Below are positions 7,355 through 11,619 of a DNA stretch of 11,619 nt, one piece after another; position 1 is the first letter of the stretch; every line of letters begins with the position of its first letter. The notes beneath the pieces were generated by a model. That model had not been told where the DNA came from. It searched no databases and worked only from the letters and a program-made list of their open reading frames with translations. The position numbers and the translations under genes were made by a program. The stretch is from SAR324 cluster bacterium (lineage in GTDB: Bacteria > SAR324 > JACQKK01), in assembly GCA_022572825.1 (NCBI GenBank), contig JACZVE010000052.1:1-11619 (forward strand), in the 5' to 3' direction.

Positions 7355-7371
7355 ACTGTGAAAATTTCTCT

Positions 7372-7417
7372 CGCAAAGGCGCAAAGCCGTCATTATTTGA
7401 CGTTTGCGCCCTTTGCG
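7372..7417. repeat. CGCAAAG-type long hairpin between nuoL and nuoM
   Basis: CGCAAAGGCGCAAA at 7372-7385 pairs with 7403-7417 with a single bulged C. An inner stem CGTCA (7388-7392) pairs with TGACG (7398-7402) around a TTATT loop, giving about 19 pairs. The arms are made of repeated GCAAAG/CTTTGCG units, and more of the unit follows to about 7430. It is a repetitive element that could act as an RNA processing or stability site. No T-run follows, so an intrinsic terminator is not supported. Confidence 0.6.
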
Positions 7418-7507
7418 TCTTTGCGCGAGGAATTGCGAGGAGTCTTCGTTAGTGCGGCCTATTTCGGGTTCCAAGTAATTACAAGCTGGAGGCCGCGGGC
7501 ATTTCCC

Positions 7508-7775
7508 ATGAACTTTTCCCATGACCAGGCCAAGGCCATCGTGGAGATCCAGGAGGACGGCGTTCAGCGCGGCTTCGAGCGGTTCGTGGAGGTGCTGGAG
7601 CACAAGCTGACCGAACTGGAGTCGCGGTTGAGGGCCGAGGTGCAGCTATTGAGAACGGAAATACAGACATCGAGGGCCGACTTGCTGAAAGAACTAGAGA
7701 GACCAGATGCTGAAGTTCGCTGCCCTGGTCTCTTTGATCGCCATAGTCACAGGCGCGGTGATCAAGTTGCTGTGA
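7508..7775 (+). pseudogene. Small coiled-coil/TM protein (DUF1640/CCDC90-like), frameshifted
   Basis: From ATG at 7508 the frame encodes MNFSHDQAKAIVEIQEDGVQ and a charged heptad-like helix (HKLTELESRLRAEVQLLRTE, then IQTSRADLLKEL). It then turns into an arginine-rich tail ending at 7795. Another frame supplies a convincing ending: MLKFAALVSLIAIVTGAVIK, then LL and a stop at 7773-7775, which is a single C-terminal membrane helix. That frame has a stop at 7695, so a shift between about 7698 and 7707 would join coiled coil to membrane helix. This layout (N-terminal soluble segment, coiled coil, C-terminal TM helix) resembles bacterial DUF1640-type proteins. The function of these is unclear and they are not complex I subunits. 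The shift may be real decay or a sequence error. Confidence 0.5.
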
Positions 7776-7929
7776 ACGGTGCCGCCGCCTACTGATGAGG
7801 GACGGTACGACGGTGCACATTGCGAGGCGAGCGGCGGCAGGAAAACCGATCGCCCATTGGGTGCTGGAAGGGCCATCGACTGGATTCCTTCCCGGACAGC
7901 CCCCGCGTGAATCGGACGGATAGCGACCC

Positions 7930-8784
7930 ATGACCATCCTGGGCATTCCCATCCTCACGCTGATCATCTCCTTCCCGCTCGGCGGCGTGCTGCTGCTGCT
8001 GTTCGTCGACCGCGGCGCCGAGGAGTTGGCCAAGTGGATCGCCCTGTTGGTGAGCGGCGCGACCTTCCTGCTGGCGCTGCCGCTTTACTTCGCCTTCGAT
8101 CCCGCCGCGACGCAGTTCCAGTTCGTGGAGCGGGTGCCCTGGATACCGGGCTGGGGCGTGGAGTATCACGTGGGACTGGACGGCATCACGCTGTTCCTGG
8201 TGCTGATGACGGCGCTGCTCACGGTGGTCTCCGTCGCCGGAACCTGGAGTGCCATCGAACAGTACACGCGGGAGTTCATGATCACCCTGCTGCTGCTGGA
8301 AGTGGGCATGATCGGGGTGTTCGTGGCGCTGGACGTGTTCCTGTTCTTCGTGTTCTGGGAGGTGATGCTGTTCCCCATGTACTTCCTGATCGGGGTCTGG
8401 GGCAGCGAGAACCGCCTCTACGCGGCGATCAAGTTCATCGTGTACACCATGTCCTCCTCGGCGCTGATGTTGGTGGCGATCCTGGCCATGTACTACCTCA
8501 ATTTCCGCACCACTGGCGTGCTCACTTTTGCCATCGAGGAATGGTACAAGCTCGACGTCGGCCTGCCGGCGCAGTACTGGCTGTTCGCGGCCTTCGCCCT
8601 GGCCTTCGCCGTGAAGGTGCCCATGTGGCCCTTTCACACCTGGCTGCCGGACGCGCACGTGGAAGCGCCCACCGCCGGCTCGGTAATCCTGGCCGGCGTG
8701 CTGCTGAAGATGGGCACCTACGGCTTCATCCGCTTCGCCATGCCGCTCTTTCCCCAGGCCACCCGGTGGCGCTGCCCTGGCTGA
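7930..8784 (+). CDS. nuoM: NuoM, N-terminal part (gene broken by frameshift)
   Basis: This is the middle antiporter-like proton-pumping subunit of complex I (ND4/MrpD family). This part covers residues 1-279 of a gene that continues in another frame from 8766. Key residues are present: E144 (VFWEVMLFPMYFLIGVWG), K229 (FAVKVPMWPFHTWLPDAHVE) and K260 (GVLLKMGTYGF). The reading frame ends in six aberrant residues (after QATR) and TGA at 8782. Adding one G in the CCGG run at 8763-8766 restores T-R-V-A-L-P-W and a 521-aa protein of normal length. The start is ATG 7930 with only a weak purine stretch upstream. Real mutation or base-calling error cannot be told apart here. Confidence 0.93.
   Translation: MTILGIPILTLIISFPLGGVLLLLFVDRGAEELAKWIALLVSGATFLLALPLYFAFDPAATQFQFVERVPWIPGWGVEYHVGLDGITLFLVLMTALLTVVSVAGTWSAIEQYTREFMITLLLLEVGMIGVFVALDVFLFFVFWEVMLFPMYFLIGVWGSENRLYAAIKFIVYTMSSSALMLVAILAMYYLNFRTTGVLTFAIEEWYKLDVGLPAQYWLFAAFALAFAVKVPMWPFHTWLPDAHVEAPTAGSVILAGVLLKMGTYGFIRFAMPLFPQATRWRCPG
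8759..8768 (+). other. Frameshift site in nuoM (apparent loss of one G)
   Basis: The sequence CACCCGGTGGCG would read in one frame if CCGG were CCGGG. Codons upstream are in the frame of 7930 and codons downstream are in the frame of 8766. Homology to the NuoM family is continuous across the point. No slippery heptamer or obvious stimulatory structure was noticed, so programmed frameshifting is not favoured. Confidence 0.85.
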
Positions 8785-9494
8785 TCGGGCTGTCGGTGGT
8801 GGGCATTATCTACGGCGCGCTGGTGTGCATGGTGCAGCCGGACATGAAGAAGCTGGTCGCCTATTCCTCCGTGTCGCACCTGGGCTTCGTGATGCTGGGG
8901 CTATTCGCCCTCAACCTGCAGGGGGTGCAGGGCGGGGTGCTGCAGATGCTGAATCACGGCATCAGCACCGGCGGGCTGTTCTTCGTGGTGGGCATGATCT
9001 ACGAGCGGCGCCACACCAAGGCCATCGCCGAGTTCGGCGGGCTGATCAAGGTGATGCCCATTTATGCGGCGCTGTTCCTGATCATCGTGCTCTCTTCCAT
9101 CGGGCTGCCCAGCCTCAACGGATTCGTGGGCGAGTATCTGATTCTCGTGGGGGCCTTCCAGGTGGTGCCGGTCGCGACGGTGATCGCGGCCAGCGCAGTG
9201 ATTCTCGCGGCCGTCTATCTGCTCTGGATGTACCAGCGGGTGTTCTTCGGCAAGATCGCCAAGGAGGTCAACCTGGGCCTGAAGGATCTGCGGTTACGGG
9301 AGGTGGCGGTGCTCGCGCCGCTGATTGCGTTGGTGGTGTGGATGGGGGTCTACCCGGCCCCGTTCCTGGACCGCATGGAGCCTTCGGTGGCGCGATTCGT
9401 GGAGACCATGAACGCCGAGCGCACGGCGGATGCGCCCGCCCAGCTATACGTGCGCAACGTATCCCTCGCCCCACCGCGGAGCGAGCCCCGATGA
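8766..9494 (+). CDS. nuoM: NuoM, C-terminal part (continuation after frameshift)
   Basis: This is the remainder of NuoM, from VALPWLIGLSVVGIIYGALV to the end. Restored numbering places the discontinuous-helix lysines in QPDMKKLVAYSSVSHLGF (K307, K308), H343 in MLNHGISTGGLFFVVG, and the C-terminal proton-exit glutamate E402 in GFVGEYLILVGAF. All are intact, and no other frame defect is seen, which argues that the frameshift is recent or artefactual. If translated alone, it could start at GTG 8766 or ATG 8829, but neither has a good ribosome site. The TGA at 9492-9494 overlaps the nuoN ATG. Confidence 0.92.
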   Translation: MALPWLIGLSVVGIIYGALVCMVQPDMKKLVAYSSVSHLGFVMLGLFALNLQGVQGGVLQMLNHGISTGGLFFVVGMIYERRHTKAIAEFGGLIKVMPIYAALFLIIVLSSIGLPSLNGFVGEYLILVGAFQVVPVATVIAASAVILAAVYLLWMYQRVFFGKIAKEVNLGLKDLRLREVAVLAPLIALVVWMGVYPAPFLDRMEPSVARFVETMNAERTADAPAQLYVRNVSLAPPRSEPR

Positions 9495-10960
9495 ACGCTC
9501 CGATCTCCGCCCAGGATTTCCTGACCATCCTCCCCGAACTGATCCTCTGTGGCGTGGGGCTCCTGGTGCTCGTCTTCGACATGTTCGGCTCGGGCCGCGG
9601 CACGGCCAACGTGGCGGGGCTGAGCCTGATCGGATTGTTGGTGGCGGGGTACGCCGAGGTCTCCCTGATCGGTCAGCAGTTGGAGGGCTTCTTCGGCACC
9701 ATGAGCGCCGACGACTACTCCATCGCCTTCGAGCTGATCTTCCTCGCCGTGACGGGGTTCACCGTGCTCCTGTCCATGCGCTACCTGGACGACCGGGGCA
9801 TGGATTACGGCGAGTTTTCCGCCCTGCTGCTCTTCGCCACGGCGGGCATGATGCTGATGGCCTCGGCGCTGGACCTGCTGATGATCTTCGTCGGCGTGGA
9901 GATCCTCTCGATCTCCAGCTACGTGCTGTGCGGCATGCTCCGGCACGACCTCAAATCCAACGAGGCGGCGCTGAAGTACCTCCTGCTGGGCGCGTTCGCC
10001 ACGGGCTTTCTGCTCTACGTCATGGTGCTGATCTACGGGGCCACGGGGACGATCCGCCTGCGCGAAATCTCCACGGCGCTGAGCCAGGAATCCACCTACG
10101 TCAACCCGCTCATGTGGATCGGGCTGGGCATGTTGCTGGTGGGCTTCGGCTTCAAGATCGCGCTGGCGCCCTTCCATATGTGGACGCCGGACGTCTACGA
10201 AGGCGCCCCCACGCCCATCACGGCGTTCCTGTCCGCGGGGCCCAAGGCCGCCGGCTTCGCCGCCCTGATCCGCATCCTGGTCGAGGGGCTGGGCGCCATG
10301 CAGCCCCAGTGGAGCCAGGTGCTGTGGCTGCTCGCCGTAATCACCATGACCCTGGGCAACGTGGTCGCCATGCAGCAGGACAACATCAAGCGCATGCTGG
10401 CCTATTCTTCCATCGCCCACGCCGGCTACATCCTCGCGGCGCTGGTGGTGGGCGGCCCGGAAGGGCTGAGCGCGGTGGTCTTCTATTCCCTGGCCTACAC
10501 CTTCATGAACACCGGCGCCTTCGGCATCCTGATTCTCGCCTCGGACCGCGAGCGGGAGCGGGTGACCTTCGACGACTTCCGCGGGTTCGGCTTCGTATCG
10601 CCGGCGCTGGCCATCGCGATGTTCATCTTCATGCTCTCCCTGGCGGGCGTCCCGTTGACCGCCGGTTTCGCGGGCAAGTTCCAGATCTTCAAGGCGGCCA
10701 TCGATAAGGACTTCATCTGGCTGGCGGTGATCCTCGTGCTCAACAGCGTCGTCTCGATCTACTACTACCTGCGCATCGTGGTGGTGATGTACATGCAGCC
10801 CGCCACCGAAGCCAGCATTCAGGAGCGCCCCCCCGTGAGCGTTCCCCTCTACGTGGCCATCGCCGCGGCGCTGATCGGCGTGCTCTACCTGGGCATCTTC
10901 CCCTCCCAGTGGATCGACCTCTCCCTCCAGTCCGTCTCTCTCCTCGCCGCGGGGGGGTGA
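9491..10960 (+). CDS. nuoN: NADH-quinone oxidoreductase subunit N (NuoN)
   Basis: This is the antiporter-like proton-pumping subunit nearest the quinone module (ND2 family), 489 aa with about 14 membrane helices. Key residues are E137 (VGVEILSISSYVLCGML), K222 (GFGFKIALAPFHMWTPDVYE), K252 (SAGPKAAGF), K300 (QDNIKRMLAYSSIAHAGY) and K396 (AGFAGKFQIF). The ATG overlaps the nuoM stop by 4 nt, implying coupled translation. The N-terminus MNAPISAQDFLTILPELILC is normal. It is the last complex I gene of the cluster, and 60 bp separate it from the next gene. No clear terminator follows. Confidence 0.97.
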   Translation: MNAPISAQDFLTILPELILCGVGLLVLVFDMFGSGRGTANVAGLSLIGLLVAGYAEVSLIGQQLEGFFGTMSADDYSIAFELIFLAVTGFTVLLSMRYLDDRGMDYGEFSALLLFATAGMMLMASALDLLMIFVGVEILSISSYVLCGMLRHDLKSNEAALKYLLLGAFATGFLLYVMVLIYGATGTIRLREISTALSQESTYVNPLMWIGLGMLLVGFGFKIALAPFHMWTPDVYEGAPTPITAFLSAGPKAAGFAALIRILVEGLGAMQPQWSQVLWLLAVITMTLGNVVAMQQDNIKRMLAYSSIAHAGYILAALVVGGPEGLSAVVFYSLAYTFMNTGAFGILILASDRERERVTFDDFRGFGFVSPALAIAMFIFMLSLAGVPLTAGFAGKFQIFKAAIDKDFIWLAVILVLNSVVSIYYYLRIVVVMYMQPATEASIQERPPVSVPLYVAIAAALIGVLYLGIFPSQWIDLSLQSVSLLAAGG

Positions 10961-11020
10961 GCGGCGGTCGCCGGGCTGCGATTCCGGAGGTCGTTCTGCC
11001 TTTCTCACGGAAAATTTCCC

Positions 11021-11619
11021 ATGGGTATGTTGATCGACGGGGCGTGGGTGACCGAGGATCGGCGTCCCGCCGACTCCAAGGGGCGCTTTCAGCGCGCCGA
11101 AACGTCATTCCGCAACTGGATCGCGGCGGACGGCTCCGGCGGCCACCCGGCCGAGGCGGGGCGCTACCATCTCTATATTTCCCACGCCTGCCCCTGGGCC
11201 CACCGCACGGCCATCATGCGCAAGCTCAAGGGGTTGGAGGAGGCGATCTCCCTCTCCGTGGTTCACCCCTTCATGGGCCCGGACGGCTGGGAATTCGCCG
11301 AAGGGCCCGGCGCCCTCCCGGACACGGTCATCGGCGCCCGCTACCTGCGCGAGGTCTACCGGAAGGCCAAGCCGGATTACACCGGCCGGGTCAGCGTGCC
11401 GGTGCTCTGGGACAAGGCATCCGGCGCCATCGTCAACAACGAGTCGGCCGAAATCATGCGCATGTTCGACACGGCCTTCGAGGGCATCGCCCAAAACGCC
11501 GTGACCTTCTGCCCGCCAGGGATGGAAGCGGAAATCGACGCGGCACGCGAGGCGCTCTTCATGCCCGTCAACAACGGCGTGTACCGCTGCGGCCTCGCGG
11601 GCCCGCAGGAGGCCTACGA
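11021..11619 (+). CDS. Glutathionyl-hydroquinone reductase-like protein (Xi-class GST, YqjG/ECM4), 5' part
   Basis: This 199-codon partial frame runs off the right edge. Xi-class glutathione transferases reduce glutathionyl-hydroquinones to hydroquinones in the cytoplasm, using a catalytic cysteine in a thioredoxin-like N-terminal domain. Here the motif CPWAHRT places the cysteine at C57. SVPVLWDK (125-132) and NNESAEIMRMF (139-149) match the glutathione-binding cis-Pro and Glu-Ser positions. The N-terminal GRFQRAETSFRNWI is also typical. The start is ATG 11021, with a second in-frame ATG at 11027. The only GGAGG (10986-10990) is too far upstream to be the ribosome site. It is co-directional with nuoN after 60 bp, so it may be read through from the nuo transcript, but it is not a complex I subunit. 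Confidence 0.88.
   Translation, partial: MGMLIDGAWVTEDRRPADSKGRFQRAETSFRNWIAADGSGGHPAEAGRYHLYISHACPWAHRTAIMRKLKGLEEAISLSVVHPFMGPDGWEFAEGPGALPDTVIGARYLREVYRKAKPDYTGRVSVPVLWDKASGAIVNNESAEIMRMFDTAFEGIAQNAVTFCPPGMEAEIDAAREALFMPVNNGVYRCGLAGPQEAY

Noticed and set aside
7501..7510. Identical decamer ATTTCCCATG at two start codons (7501-7510 and 11014-11023)
   Set aside because: Only ten bases, including the ATG, are shared between unrelated genes; this is most likely coincidence.
8759..8784. Programmed ribosomal frameshifting in nuoM
   Set aside because: No slippery heptamer or nearby stem-loop was seen, and NuoM is not known to need recoding. A one-base indel is simpler.
1..11619. CRISPR array, phage, toxin-antitoxin or novel defence system
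   Set aside because: No regularly spaced repeats, integrase, transposase, nuclease or toxin-like genes were found. The coding content is complex I plus one GST-like gene.

Overview
This GC-rich bacterial window holds most of the energy-transducing part of a respiratory complex I (NADH:quinone oxidoreductase, nuo) cluster, all on the + strand: nuoE, nuoF, nuoG, then nuoJ, nuoK, nuoL, nuoM, nuoN. It is followed by the 5' part of a glutathionyl-hydroquinone reductase-like gene that runs off the right edge. The gene order, the N7 cluster ligands in NuoG and the glutathione-linked neighbour fit a proteobacterium. The sequence alone does not fix the lineage.

Layout: 1-295 is non-coding and contains a 215-bp MITE-like element with 20-bp terminal inverted repeats and several strong GC hairpins. 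296-3735 is nuoE-nuoF-nuoG, the NADH-oxidising module (FMN plus Fe-S clusters). 3736-4113 is a gene-free spacer exactly where nuoH and nuoI normally lie; neither gene is in the window. 4114-4949 is nuoJ-nuoK with an ATGA overlap. 4950-5286 is a spacer carrying a roughly 290-bp unit bounded by imperfect 27-bp inverted repeats around a 60-codon orphan ORF. 5287-7218 is nuoL. 7219-7929 is a spacer with a tandem 10-bp repeat, a long CGCAAAG-type hairpin and a small, frameshifted coiled-coil/membrane gene resembling the DUF1640 (CCDC90-like) group. 7930-9494 is nuoM, broken by an apparent one-base loss near 8766. 9491-10960 is nuoN, overlapping nuoM by ATGA. 11021 to the edge is the reductase-like gene.

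Function: NuoE/F/G take electrons from NADH to FMN and a chain of Fe-S clusters. NuoJ/K/L/M/N are membrane subunits; L, M and N are the antiporter-like proton pumps and keep the key glutamates and lysines. The quinone-site subunits (B, D, H), the NuoI ferredoxin-like link and NuoA/C must be encoded elsewhere if this enzyme is complete.

The main oddity is structural, not a new enzyme system. The cluster has tight junctions (F/G, J/K, M/N) alternating with loose ones (upstream of E, G/J, K/L, L/M). Three of the four loose ones hold recognisable repeat-type inserts, and the fourth coincides with loss of nuoHI.
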